The notes below the pieces were generated by a model. The model was not told the DNA's origin, searched no databases, and saw nothing but the letters and a program-made list of their open reading frames with translations. Shown here piece by piece: positions 17,751-26,794 of a DNA stretch of 64,000 nt (its first letter is position 1; each line of letters opens with the position of its first letter). The stretch comes from Paraclostridium tenue. Lineage in GTDB: Bacteria > Bacillota > Clostridia > Peptostreptococcales > Peptostreptococcaceae. A program made the translations under genes and the position numbers. The DNA is taken from contig NZ_JADPFO010000006.1 in assembly GCF_015668515.1 (NCBI RefSeq), positions 1 through 64,000 of the forward strand, read 5' to 3'.

Positions 17751-18665
17751 CTACTCAAATGTCTTTAATAAGTCTTTCTTTTTTAAATTAGTACCTATTA
17801 TAGTAAGCTTAGGATTTGTATTTTTAACTCTTTGTTTTATAGTATATTGCTTATTTACATAATTAAATTCCAATAAACAATCACCACTATCTACAAACCC
17901 TTTGCATCTTATTATATTCCCAAACGTGTTTTCGCTTAAATTTTTAAATATATCTTCAATTTCTTCTACACTATATGATTTTAGAGTGTTTATAGATATT
18001 GATTCAATTGATTTCATATTTTCAGTTACATCTTTTCTATTTTTACAATCTAAGTTATCCGAAATTTCATCACTTAATAAATTTAATACTTCAAATAATT
18101 TTAAAAAAGATATATTACTCCAATTTTCATGTATTATATGAGCATTTTTATTAATATTTCTTAAAGATTTAATTATATTATCTAAATTATTTTTATCTAT
18201 AAGTTGACTTTTACTTATAATAATAATTTGAGCATTTTCTATTTGATCTTCAAAAAACTCTCCAAAATTATCTATATATTCAAAGTAATTCACTCCATCA
18301 ACTACAGTAATTAAAGAATTTAAACTTAAAACTTCATTAAGCTTAGAATCATTTATCATAGTTATTATTTCACTTAATAAACCTACCCCTGTTGGCTCTA
18401 TTATTATACGAGTAGGATTAAAATTATTTATAACTTTTAATAAAGTATCTTTAAAATTTAGTTTTATACTACAGCATATACATCCATTTTGAAGTTCAAT
18501 TATATCAAATCCATCTTTTTGTATAATTTCTTTGTCAATTCCTATTTGTCCAAATTCATTTTCAATTATAACTACTCTTTCATCATTAATGGATTCTAGA
18601 AGATTTTTTATTAAAGTCGTTTTTCCTGAACCTAAAAACCCCGATATTATATCTACTTTTATCAT
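17751..18665 (-). CDS. CobW/P47K-family GTPase (metal or cofactor chaperone)
   Basis: The 304-residue product has Walker A GFLGSGKTT at 9-17, the family's metal-binding G-C-x-C-C motif at residues 61-65, and G3-like EPTGVG with SKSQLIDKNN as the likely base-recognition region. The C-terminal domain (from about 225) is the small CobW_C fold. These GTPases deliver Zn, Co or other metals to target proteins. In corrinoid operons they accompany methyltransferases and may insert zinc into the UroD-type enzymes or aid corrinoid handling; which one is not decided here. It lies between the reductive activator and the short methyltransferase. Confidence 0.88.
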   Translation of the reverse strand: MIKVDIISGFLGSGKTTLIKNLLESINDERVVIIENEFGQIGIDKEIIQKDGFDIIELQNGCICCSIKLNFKDTLLKVINNFNPTRIIIEPTGVGLLSEIITMINDSKLNEVLSLNSLITVVDGVNYFEYIDNFGEFFEDQIENAQIIIISKSQLIDKNNLDNIIKSLRNINKNAHIIHENWSNISFLKLFEVLNLLSDEISDNLDCKNRKDVTENMKSIESISINTLKSYSVEEIEDIFKNLSENTFGNIIRCKGFVDSGDCLLEFNYVNKQYTIKQRVKNTNPKLTIIGTNLKKKDLLKTFE

Positions 18666-18677
18666 ATTATCACCCTT

Positions 18678-20474
18678 TTAGAATTTTAAGCACTCTGTAA
18701 ATAATCTTTCGTAACCATCTTTTGTAGATAGTTCAAAATAATCTATATCACTTGCTATGTTATCCATACTCTCTCTAATATCTTTAGATAATAAACTCAT
18801 TATAGCTCCTGTTTTTGAAGAGTTCCCTATATATTTTATTTTTTCCTTTAGTTCTTTTGGTATTATACCAACACCTACTAAACTATCAATACTTAAGTGT
18901 TTTCCAAACTGACCAGCTATTATAACTTCATCTAAGTCAGTTATTTTAATACCTACTTTATCTGCTAATGCATAAATACCTGAAAGTATAGCTCCTTTTG
19001 CAAGCTGAACTTGTCTTATATCTTCTTGAGTAATAGCTATTTCTTTTGTATTTTTATTTAATACAAATCTTCTTTTTTTATTTTCATCTATTATACATTC
19101 ACTTAAATAACTTAGTTTATCATCTTCTAAAATCTTTTCTTTTTTAACTATTCTTCCTGTTTTTCCTATAAGATTTAATCTAGCTAATTCACTTATAGCA
19201 TCAACTATACCACTTCCACAAATTCCACTTGGAATCTTATCTCCTATAACTTTTAAATTTATAGAATCTTCAATTTTTACATTTTCAATAGCTCCATCTC
19301 CAGCTCTCATACCACAGCTTATATTCATACCTTCAAGGGCTGGTCCAGCTGCACAAGAACAAGAAACTAACTCTCCTTTTTTAGATAAAACCATCTCCCC
19401 ATTAGTTCCTATATCTATAAATAATATATTTTTATCTACATTTTTTAAATCACAAACACATACTCCAGCTACAATATCAGCACCGATATAACTTGATACC
19501 CCAGGTAATAAATAAACCTTTCCAAAACTTGATATATTTATACCTAATGATTTCGCATCAATATTTTTACTTTTTACAAATACTGGTGCATATGGTGATT
19601 TTCCTATTGATATAGGATTAATATTTAAAAGTATATGCATCATTGTAGTATTTGCAGCTATTGAAACTTCGTATATATTTTCTCTATTTATGTTATTATT
19701 TTCACATAATTTCCCAATTAATTTGTTAATACAATCTATGATACATTTATGCAATATATCTAACCCATTTTCCTTTGTTTTTATAAAGTTTATACGAGAT
19801 AATACATCTAGACCATATTCCTTTTGCGGATTTATTTCACTTTCAGAGCTTACTTCAAATTGATTTTTTATATCAATTAAAGAGCAAACTATTGTTGTTG
19901 TTCCTATATCTATAGCTATTGAATATAATTTATCTTTAGTATCATCACATTCTAAACCTATTAAATTTTCTCCTAAACAAACCTTTGTAAATTTATTTTT
20001 TTCAAATAAGTTTGGAATATCTTTTAATATTTCATAGTTATCTTTTAAATCACAATTTATATTATTTATTAATATATCTTCATAAGACATATTATTTTCT
20101 AAAGTCGGTTTTTCTAAATCATATGTACTTTTATTGAGAATTGGCTCTTTTTTAAATTCAGGCATATACCCATCTACTAATATTTTGTGATTAATATTTT
20201 TAGTATCTAAAAATTCCACATATAAATCTCCCTTAGGATAAACTAAGCAACTTAGCCTTATATTTTTATCTATTTCTTCTTTAGTTAAAAACTTAAGTTC
20301 CTCCTTAGTTAAATCATTTATGTCTCCACTTAATATTTTAATTTTGCATTTCCCACAAAAACCTTTTCCACCACATGGACTTTCCATTCCCAAGTTATGA
20401 CTTTGTATTATATCTAAAAGATTATTTCCTATTTCAAACTCATAGCTTTTGTCACCCGTGTATAAAAAACTCAT
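18678..20474 (-). CDS. RACo-type reductive activator of corrinoid protein
   Basis: The 598-residue product begins with a plant-type [2Fe-2S] ferredoxin domain: Cys34, Cys40 and Cys43 in CGGKGFCGKC, and Cys76. A linker follows, then a large ASKHA-type ATPase (DUF4445) from about residue 180, with phosphate loops AIDIGTTTIV and FIDIGTNGEM and the segment EGMNISCGMRAG. The family uses ATP to put an electron on an inactivated Co(II) corrinoid and restore Co(I). Its partner is the corrinoid protein at 21507-22184. The [2Fe-2S] domain separates it from RamA, which has [4Fe-4S] clusters at its C terminus. Gaps to neighbours are 11-12 bases, so it is co-transcribed. Confidence 0.92.
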   Translation of the reverse strand: MSFLYTGDKSYEFEIGNNLLDIIQSHNLGMESPCGGKGFCGKCKIKILSGDINDLTKEELKFLTKEEIDKNIRLSCLVYPKGDLYVEFLDTKNINHKILVDGYMPEFKKEPILNKSTYDLEKPTLENNMSYEDILINNINCDLKDNYEILKDIPNLFEKNKFTKVCLGENLIGLECDDTKDKLYSIAIDIGTTTIVCSLIDIKNQFEVSSESEINPQKEYGLDVLSRINFIKTKENGLDILHKCIIDCINKLIGKLCENNNINRENIYEVSIAANTTMMHILLNINPISIGKSPYAPVFVKSKNIDAKSLGINISSFGKVYLLPGVSSYIGADIVAGVCVCDLKNVDKNILFIDIGTNGEMVLSKKGELVSCSCAAGPALEGMNISCGMRAGDGAIENVKIEDSINLKVIGDKIPSGICGSGIVDAISELARLNLIGKTGRIVKKEKILEDDKLSYLSECIIDENKKRRFVLNKNTKEIAITQEDIRQVQLAKGAILSGIYALADKVGIKITDLDEVIIAGQFGKHLSIDSLVGVGIIPKELKEKIKYIGNSSKTGAIMSLLSKDIRESMDNIASDIDYFELSTKDGYERLFTECLKF

Positions 20475-20485
20475 AAGTTACCTCT

Positions 20486-21505
20486 TTATCTATTATAATT
20501 TTTTGCACATTCTAATAAAACTTTTATGTTATCAAGTTTAGTTCTAACTCCTATTCCACAAGCTGGAGATAATATATCTACTCCACTATCTAAACAAGAA
20601 TTACACATAGTTTCTAAACTAACTTTATCACTGTTTTCAAGTGCAAATGTGCTTACATTTCCCATAATAGCTTTATTTGAAACATTTTCTTTAACCTGTT
20701 TAACATTTGTTATTGAATCAAAACTAATAGCATTACTATGTAGAGAATTTAATTCTTTATATATACTTTTTAATCTTCCACATATATGTATTATAGTTCC
20801 ACCTTCAGCATAATTACTTAATTCATCTATAATTTTATTTAAATAAAAAGCTGCAAACTCATTAAAATTTTTAGCACCTAATATTTCACCTGTTCCACTA
20901 GGGTCTGATATAGTTAATATATCTGCTCCAGCTTCAAGTTGAGCCTTACCAAAAGTTATAAGATTATCAGTTACAAAGTTCATTAAGTTATGGACATCTC
21001 CTGGATTTTTTCTAATTTCTTTATAATAAACCATAGGCTCAAGTAAAGATGATGCTAAGCTAACAGGTCCTGTTAAATTTGCTATTATAGGTACATCTTT
21101 ATCTTTTTCTTTTAATATTTTAATAGCATCTATAACTACTTTGGCTCTACCTTCATTTACATTTATATTTTTTAACTTCTTATATTCTTTTGAAGAATTT
21201 ATCGGATACTTAGTTACTCTAGGTTCTGTATTTTTAGTACCCATATAAACACTAGCTCCCATACCTTCTGCTTCTACAGTCATACAAAATGGAACTCCAA
21301 AATTTTCAAAAGCTTTATTTTTATACATACCATATGTTAAATCTGCCATCATATTTGGATTTGTATGTGCATCTGGCCATGATACATTTTCTATATCCAT
21401 AACATCTTCAATTATCATATTCATCATTCCACCAGGACATATACAAGGTGGTCTATCTACTTTCTTTCCTTGTAAAACTTTATATAGTCTTTCTTTTGGA
21501 TTCAT
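20486..21505 (-). CDS. UroD-fold methyltransferase (MtaA/CmuA family)
   Basis: This 339-residue protein has the family start M-N-P-K-E-R and zinc ligands H-x-C in IIHICGR plus Cys in SPACGIG near the end. The family moves methyl groups between a corrinoid and a thiol or another acceptor, with zinc activating the thiol. In this operon it could be the enzyme that loads or unloads the corrinoid protein next to it. Its start is one base after the corrinoid gene's stop, so the two are tightly coupled. Substrate not assigned. Confidence 0.88.
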   Translation of the reverse strand: MNPKERLYKVLQGKKVDRPPCICPGGMMNMIIEDVMDIENVSWPDAHTNPNMMADLTYGMYKNKAFENFGVPFCMTVEAEGMGASVYMGTKNTEPRVTKYPINSSKEYKKLKNINVNEGRAKVVIDAIKILKEKDKDVPIIANLTGPVSLASSLLEPMVYYKEIRKNPGDVHNLMNFVTDNLITFGKAQLEAGADILTISDPSGTGEILGAKNFNEFAAFYLNKIIDELSNYAEGGTIIHICGRLKSIYKELNSLHSNAISFDSITNVKQVKENVSNKAIMGNVSTFALENSDKVSLETMCNSCLDSGVDILSPACGIGVRTKLDNIKVLLECAKNYNR

Positions 21506-21506
21506 T

Positions 21507-22184
21507 TTATACCACCTCTTTGTGAATACCTCTTTTTTTATCTACTAAATCTTTTGCAAGTTTTACTGCTTTTGAAGCTTCATGTGCATATCCATCTGCT
21601 CCAATTTTATCTGCAAAACTTTGTGATATAGGACCTCCACCTACCATTACAACTACATCATCACGCATATTTTCTTTCTTTAATAAATCTATAACTACTT
21701 GCATATTATCCATTGTAGTTGTCATAAGTGTAGACATACCCACTACATCAGCATTTACTTCTTTTGCTTTATTTATAAAATCTACAGGTGGTACATCTCT
21801 TCCTAAATCAAAAACTTCAAATCCTGATGTTTCTAACATTATTTTAAATAAGTTTTTCCCTATATCGTGAGTATCTCCTTCAACAACTCCTACTACTGCT
21901 CTATAATGTTCTTGTGTTTGATGTTTTTTTAAATGTGGTTTTAATATATTTATTCCTTCATACATAGCATCTGAGCATAATAAAAGTTCTGGTATATAAT
22001 ACTCTTCTTCTTCATATAATTTCCCTGCTTCTTCCATTCCTGAAGCTAACCCTTTAGATATTCCTTCATAAACATCAAATTCACCTTTTATATATTCATT
22101 TGCTACATCAACAACTTCTTCATCTTCCATTTCTAAAACACATTTTGCCAATTTATCTAATAAAATTTCTTTTGAATTTTCCAT
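21507..22184 (-). CDS. Corrinoid (methyl-carrier) protein, MtaC/MttC family
   Basis: The 225-residue product has an N-terminal four-helix cap (about 1-90) followed by a B12-binding Rossmann domain. The base-off/His-on motif D-x-H-x-x-G is at 104-109, so His106 is the lower cobalt ligand; VVGMSTLMTTT and MVGGGPIS are the other cofactor contacts. It is the only corrinoid carrier in the operon and must serve the methyltransferases around it; the RACo-type protein reactivates it. AAGGGGG precedes the ATG. Confidence 0.95.
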   Translation of the reverse strand: MENSKEILLDKLAKCVLEMEDEEVVDVANEYIKGEFDVYEGISKGLASGMEEAGKLYEEEEYYIPELLLCSDAMYEGINILKPHLKKHQTQEHYRAVVGVVEGDTHDIGKNLFKIMLETSGFEVFDLGRDVPPVDFINKAKEVNADVVGMSTLMTTTMDNMQVVIDLLKKENMRDDVVVMVGGGPISQSFADKIGADGYAHEASKAVKLAKDLVDKKRGIHKEVV

Positions 22185-22197
22185 AACTAATTCCCCC

Positions 22198-23271
22198 TTA
22201 TAAGTTGTCTATGTTAATTGGATATGCCCCAAATATTCTTGCAGCATCCATAAGTGCTATAATATTTTTAGGGTCTGTTCCTATAGGAACATCACAACCA
22301 GTACTTAATATAAATCCACGCTTGCTATCATGAGCTTTTTTTATACATTTTCTTGCTTCATTATATATATCATCTATACTTCCTCTCATTATTGTATCAA
22401 CTGGATCAACATTTCCTATTAAGCAAACCTTATCTCCATAGGCATCTTTTAACTCTCCTATATCATCTATGTTATCTAAACTTAAATTAGATATTCCAGT
22501 ATCAACCATATGCCCCCACACTTTTTTAGTTTTTCCGCAAATATGAAGAGTAGTCCCACTTCCAGTTCTTTCAATTATTCTATCCATACATCTTTTTAAA
22601 TACGGTTTTGCAAACTCTACAAAATTTTTCTCACTTATCATAGTAGAAGATGCATTAGGTTCTGCTATACCTGGAGCAAGTCCTATATCACAAGCTGCAT
22701 CTATATAATTTATAACACTTTGGGTTGCTATTTCTAAAAGCTCATGAGCCTTATCTTTATTTTTTGTTAAATCTCTTAAAAATTTATCAGTGCCTCTTAA
22801 AAAAGATGCAGTTGTAAAAGGCCCTCCACAAGTAGTTCCAACACTTACCATAGGATTTAACTTGTCTTGAGTTATTTTAAGAGCTTCTAGGAAGTATCTT
22901 ATTCTTCCATCTTTATATGGATCAATAGGTTTTAACTTGCCTATTTCACTATAGTCATTTATAGCAGGTTTGCTTATATATGGTGTGTTATTTGTAGGAA
23001 AAGTAACTTCACTTCCCATAGCCTCTGGTATACCTTGAAGACCTGGTCCAAATCCAACGCTGTCAGGTCTAAATAAATTAAAACTTCCAACTGCTACATC
23101 AACAAGTGCATCCACTGAATGGTTGTACTCATATATCGTATGTCCAAATATAGAAGAAACACTTTCACCTAAAAATGGAGAACATAAAATTCTATCCATA
23201 GGTTCTCCCTTTGCAAAAGCTTCCATCCTTTCTTTTGGGGTCATTTGATCTTTAATTATTTTATACTCCAT
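22198..23271 (-). CDS. UroD-fold corrinoid methyltransferase, first gene of operon
   Basis: The 357-residue product starts with the family's MTPKERM-like segment (offset by about eight residues) and has zinc ligands in LHICGKT and STGCDVPIGT. UroD-fold enzymes of this kind act as the substrate-side methyltransferase (MT-I) for aryl methyl ethers (MtvB), chloromethane (CmuA) or methyl thiols. The classical methanol and methylamine enzymes belong to other folds, so those substrates are less likely. It is first in the operon, which is common for the substrate-specific component. GAGGTGG precedes the ATG. Two palindromes upstream are candidate operators. Confidence 0.88.
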   Translation of the reverse strand: MEYKIIKDQMTPKERMEAFAKGEPMDRILCSPFLGESVSSIFGHTIYEYNHSVDALVDVAVGSFNLFRPDSVGFGPGLQGIPEAMGSEVTFPTNNTPYISKPAINDYSEIGKLKPIDPYKDGRIRYFLEALKITQDKLNPMVSVGTTCGGPFTTASFLRGTDKFLRDLTKNKDKAHELLEIATQSVINYIDAACDIGLAPGIAEPNASSTMISEKNFVEFAKPYLKRCMDRIIERTGSGTTLHICGKTKKVWGHMVDTGISNLSLDNIDDIGELKDAYGDKVCLIGNVDPVDTIMRGSIDDIYNEARKCIKKAHDSKRGFILSTGCDVPIGTDPKNIIALMDAARIFGAYPINIDNL

Positions 23272-23336
23272 AACTCCACCTCTTTATTTGTTAAATATTA
23301 CATAATCATCTTACAATATATATAAATTTTCTACAA

Positions 23337-23382
23337 ATTGATAATATCAATACCAAAAAGTTCTAATATTGATTTTATCAAT
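23337..23382. promoter_or_regulatory. Two tandem palindromes upstream of the methyltransferase operon
   Basis: ATTGATAATATCAAT (23337-23351) is a perfect 7-1-7 palindrome. ATTGATTTTATCAAT (23368-23382) is 6-3-6. The centres are 31 bases apart, about three helical turns, and 66-111 bases upstream of the start at 23271. The pattern suits cooperative binding by a dimeric regulator. AATTTTCTACAAATT at 23325-23339, two mismatches from a CodY box, overlaps the proximal one. Confidence 0.5.
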
Positions 23383-23500
23383 ATACATGTAAAAACAAAG
23401 CCTTTACATCATGAAACAATTAAATTTTATACACTTATTTTTACTAATTATATATTACATTTAATTTAGGTTTTACTTTAAACTTCCTATTTTTATAAAT

Positions 23501-23538
23501 AAAAAATACCTTTTGACATTAATATCAAAAGGTATTTT
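23501..23538 (-). terminator. Terminator of the 23623-24306 gene
   Basis: AAAATACCTTTTGA pairs with TCAAAAGGTATTTT, and a T-run follows on the minus strand. It insulates the methyltransferase operon from upstream transcription. The remaining 23383-23500 and 23539-23622 stretches show nothing recognisable. Confidence 0.85.
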
Positions 23539-23622
23539 AATAATTTTATTCATTTGAATTAAACGTATATTCTATTAAGTTAAACATATCATTACATATA
23601 TACTGATTAATAACATCTTTAT

Positions 23623-24306
23623 CTAATTTTTATTTAATATATAATTTAAATCTATTATCATATTTATTTTCAAATTATTAGAATCTAAAGATATATTTTC
23701 TAATGATACATCTTTAAAATTACTTTTATCTATTATTACACTTCCATCATTAAATTTAACAGATATATTGCTATCTTTAGAGAACCAATCTTTTATAAAA
23801 CTATTTAATGCCATATCAACTATCCATTTATATAGTTTCAAATCTAGCAATTTTACTTCCTTAACATTTAAAATTAAATCTTTATTTTTATTTAATGATG
23901 GAACTACCTCAACTTCTATAGGTGTAGTAATATTTTTAGTTACTTTATAGTTTACTTTTGCTTTTACTGCATTCTTATTTATATTTATATCAACTTTACT
24001 TATTTTATCATTTTTAGTTTCCTTTAAAAAATAATTTACTCCATTTAATATAGACTTTTGTGGAACTAAAAATTCGCCTTTAACACCCACTGGGTTGTTT
24101 ATTAGTTCTATATTATTTGCTTTTATACCAGATACCGATTTTAAAAACTTTATTGTTTTATTTTCGCTAATTTGACTTTCTTCTATTTTATTTATACTAG
24201 TATTTTGATTTTCAATATCTTTAGGCTTATTATTTATAAATCCTAAAAAGAAAAACAAAATCCCTATTATAATTAATACTATTATAATTATTTTCTTTTT
24301 TTTCAT
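23623..24306 (-). CDS. Membrane-anchored protein of unknown function
   Basis: The 227-residue product has a basic start (MKKKK), one membrane helix at 5-24 with no lipobox or clear cleavage site, a short Asn/Glu-rich linker, and a roughly 170-residue beta-rich extracellular domain of alternating strands. That layout resembles the envelope-anchored YpmS/LmeA-like lipid-binding shapes, but I cannot claim family membership. It is monocistronic with its own terminator. Confidence 0.6.
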   Translation of the reverse strand: MKKKKIIIIVLIIIGILFFFLGFINNKPKDIENQNTSINKIEESQISENKTIKFLKSVSGIKANNIELINNPVGVKGEFLVPQKSILNGVNYFLKETKNDKISKVDININKNAVKAKVNYKVTKNITTPIEVEVVPSLNKNKDLILNVKEVKLLDLKLYKWIVDMALNSFIKDWFSKDSNISVKFNDGSVIIDKSNFKDVSLENISLDSNNLKINMIIDLNYILNKN

Positions 24307-24369
24307 ATATATACTCCCTTAAACTATTAATTTTACTATATTATAAGTTTAATACCCTTATAAATAAAA

Positions 24370-24410
24370 AATAAACTGTTTAAAGATTTAACTTTAAACA
24401 GCTTATTTTT
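24370..24410 (-). terminator. Terminator of the glyoxalase-fold gene
   Basis: AAATAA-CTGTTTAAAG pairs with CTTTAAACAG-CTTATTTTT around ATTTAA, with a T-rich tail on the minus strand. Confidence 0.85.
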
Positions 24411-24423
24411 CGTCATATTTAAT

Positions 24424-24792
24424 TTATCTTGGAGGTAATATTTCTATCCAATAATTATCAGGATCAGCTATAAAGTATATTCCCATATCTTTATTTTCGA
24501 AACATATACATCCCATTTCTTTATGTAAATTATATGCTCCATCAAAATCATCAACTCTTAAAGCTAAATGGAATTCATTATCTCCTAAATTATATGGTCT
24601 ATCCCAGTCTCTAAGCCAAGTTAATTCTAATGTATGAGTAGTTACTCCATCTCCTAAGTAAACTAATACAAAGCTTCCATCTTCTGCTTCATGTCTTCTT
24701 ACTTCTTTAAGTCCTAATGCTTTTTCATAGAAATTTAAGCTTTTTTCTAAATCTAATACATTAAAGTTATTATGGCAAAATGTAAATTTCAT
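24424..24792 (-). CDS. Glyoxalase I-type (VOC) lyase
   Basis: This 122-residue single-domain vicinal-oxygen-chelate protein has the layout of lactoylglutathione lyase. The four metal-ligand positions are occupied: His6 in FCHNN, Glu near 56 in LELTW, His near 74 in EFHLAL and Glu near 117 in IEILPP. The NFYEKALGLKEVRR segment is the classic GloA dimer contact. It would isomerise a methylglyoxal-thiol adduct. Clostridia often lack glutathione, so the cosubstrate may be another thiol. Length is normal. GGAGAATTAAT precedes the ATG. Confidence 0.85.
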   Translation of the reverse strand: MKFTFCHNNFNVLDLEKSLNFYEKALGLKEVRRHEAEDGSFVLVYLGDGVTTHTLELTWLRDWDRPYNLGDNEFHLALRVDDFDGAYNLHKEMGCICFENKDMGIYFIADPDNYWIEILPPR

Positions 24793-24882
24793 ATTAATTC
24801 TCCTTATTCACAAATTATTATATCTTAATTATATTAATAATAAATTATATAATCAAGCACTTACAAAAAAGTTAACATTATA

Positions 24883-25608
24883 TTATTTAATACTGTGTTT
24901 GTAAATTATAGATGATATTAAATATCCTATAAATAATCCATTTATAAAGGTAACTACAATTCTTCCTATTCCAAAATTTTTAAAAACTATATAACTAAAA
25001 ATAATAGTTAATATTTGAAAAATTATAGCTATTATATGATACCTAAATTTATTATTTATTGTATTTAAATTTTTATTACTTAATTTTCTTATGCTATAAA
25101 AATATAAAATAATTATAATAAAACCTATAACTGTACTACCATGCTGAATTATTTTAAATATAGGGATTTGTAATCCTAATATTTCTATCTTATTTCTTAA
25201 AAAATTTATATGAGCTACAAAATATCCCGTTTTATGAGTACATGCATCCCATATTATATGAGTTAGCATTCCTATTATACATGAATATGCAAAAACTATG
25301 CCTTCTTTAAAGCTTTTTATATTATTTTTATAATTCAATAAATAAATATAGTATTTTGATAAAAATGTTGGTAAATTGATTATAAAAGCATCTTTTACAA
25401 ATTTAAATATTAAGTAATTAAGTAAGAAACATATAGGTAAATTTAATATTATAAATCCTGTAAATGTATGACCTAAATTACTACTTGGGTTAAATAATAA
25501 AAAATATATAAAATCTGGTGCCATAGATCCTAATATCAATCCAACTAAATTTAAATGTCTATTTTTCACAAATACCACTGCTGATGGGTGCGCTAATGTA
25601 AATGGCAT
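24883..25608 (-). CDS. DUF4184-like integral membrane protein
   Basis: The 241-residue product starts MPFTLAHPSAVV, followed by GSMAPDFIYF, and holds six or so hydrophobic helices. The N-terminal H-P and APDF patterns plus a later HIIWDACTHK segment match DUF4184 proteins, which carry a conserved His/Asp set in the membrane reminiscent of metal-dependent phosphatases or hydrolases. No function is established. AAAGGAG precedes the ATG. Confidence 0.75.
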   Translation of the reverse strand: MPFTLAHPSAVVFVKNRHLNLVGLILGSMAPDFIYFLLFNPSSNLGHTFTGFIILNLPICFLLNYLIFKFVKDAFIINLPTFLSKYYIYLLNYKNNIKSFKEGIVFAYSCIIGMLTHIIWDACTHKTGYFVAHINFLRNKIEILGLQIPIFKIIQHGSTVIGFIIIILYFYSIRKLSNKNLNTINNKFRYHIIAIIFQILTIIFSYIVFKNFGIGRIVVTFINGLFIGYLISSIIYKHSIK

Positions 25609-25703
25609 AATTTTCTCCTTTTTAAGTTAAATTTCATACTTTCTAATTATACAATATATAATACATATAATTACTTACAAAAACGTAATATAATATTTAT
25701 AAA

Positions 25704-25741
25704 AATAACCATAAGTTGCTTAAATCAACCTATGGTTATTC
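25704..25741 (-). terminator. Terminator of the CDF exporter gene
   Basis: AATAACCATAAGTTG and CAACCTATGGTTATT pair around CTTAAAT, with a moderately T-rich tail on the minus strand. Confidence 0.8.
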
Positions 25742-25742
25742 C

Positions 25743-26615
25743 CTATTTTCCATAAAATGGTTCTATATGAATTATAACTTGAGTATTTTTATTAATATTT
25801 TCTCTTAATAAATTTTCAACTCTATGAGTTAGATCATGAGCTACATCAACAGTAATAAAAGGATCTACCATTACATGCATATCCAAGTATATATTATTTT
25901 CACTTCCTCTACTTCTTACATTATGAATGTCTTTTATGTCTTCTTCATTTTTAAGAATTTCTCTAATAGTGTCTACATCTATAACTGCACTATCAACTAA
26001 AACTTCAATTGAAGATTTAAATATTTCATAAGCCGAATGAAATATACAAATAGATACTCCTATAGAAACTACAGGATCTATAATCATAGGAAATCCAACT
26101 TTTATGCAAACTAAAGCGATTATAACCCCAATAGAAACAAATATATCACTTCTTGTATGAAGAGAGTCTGAAATTAATATATAACTATTTAATTTTTTTC
26201 CCTTTTTATACTCATATGTTGATACAAATATATTTATAATTAATGTAATCAATAAAACTATTAAGCTTTCATTGGTTATAGTTAAATCAACTGGATTTAT
26301 AAATCTATTAATAGCATTAAATACTATCTTTATCCCCATAAATAAAAGCATTACTCCAATAAACATACCAGTTATAATCTCAAACTTGTAGTGTCCATAA
26401 GGATGTTTTTTATCAACAGGTTTAGATGCTAGTCTAACTCCAACTAAACCAACTACATTAGATGAAGCATCCGAAACAGAATGAAAACCATCAGCAATAA
26501 TACTTGCACTGTTTATAAAAAAACCAACTATAACCTTAAGAAAAGCTACTATTAAGTTTGCAAATAAAATAACCCACAAGACCTTTTTAACTTCTTTGTA
26601 ATTGTCTCTTCTCAT
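25743..26615 (-). CDS. Cation diffusion facilitator (CDF) metal exporter
   Basis: The 290-residue product has six membrane helices (about 12-205) and a cytoplasmic metal-binding alpha/beta domain at the end. Transport-site motifs are visible: A-D-G-F-H-S-V-S-D in helix 2 and S-D-S-L-H-T-R-S-D in helix 5, giving the HD/DD-type tetrahedral site of Zn, Co, Ni or Mn exporters, with HPYGHYKFE after helix 2. It exchanges divalent metal for protons at the cell membrane. GGAGG precedes the ATG. A leader with a hairpin set and terminator precedes it, so expression is probably controlled by attenuation. Confidence 0.93.
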   Translation of the reverse strand: MRRDNYKEVKKVLWVILFANLIVAFLKVIVGFFINSASIIADGFHSVSDASSNVVGLVGVRLASKPVDKKHPYGHYKFEIITGMFIGVMLLFMGIKIVFNAINRFINPVDLTITNESLIVLLITLIINIFVSTYEYKKGKKLNSYILISDSLHTRSDIFVSIGVIIALVCIKVGFPMIIDPVVSIGVSICIFHSAYEIFKSSIEVLVDSAVIDVDTIREILKNEEDIKDIHNVRSRGSENNIYLDMHVMVDPFITVDVAHDLTHRVENLLRENINKNTQVIIHIEPFYGK

Positions 26616-26646
26616 ATTGACCTCCTAAATTAAAGCTATTAAGTCT

Positions 26647-26728
26647 ATAAAAAAATCCATGAGAAAGTATAAAACTATCCCATGGATTAATCCACTGCTT
26701 ATTAAAAGCCCAGTACATATAGTACCTG
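26647..26728 (-). promoter_or_regulatory. Structured leader with attenuator before the CDF gene
   Basis: On the minus strand, in order: hairpin CAG(G)TAC-TATAT-GTACTG (26728-26711), small hairpin GCTT/AAGC (26709-26697), the palindrome TGGATTAATCCA (26694-26683), and a terminator AATCCATG...CATGGATT followed by seven T (26688-26647). The palindrome and the terminator share AATCCA and cannot both form, which is the layout of a metal-sensing attenuator. It lacks the repeated GGACAG of NiCo riboswitches. The terminator could also simply end the upstream methyltransferase gene. Confidence 0.5.
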
Positions 26729-26794
26729 ATAAATTTGTATATAATTTACTTTTACAATAATTTATATGCCAATTTATCTAAATTGTTACATGTA

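Noticed and set aside
23325-23339. CodY box at the methyltransferase operon
   Set aside because: Two mismatches in an AT-rich region are expected fairly often by chance; mentioned only as an overlap with the palindromes.
26640-26760. NiCo (czcD-type) riboswitch before the CDF gene
   Set aside because: The repeated GGACAG core is missing; only an unclassified attenuator-like leader can be supported.
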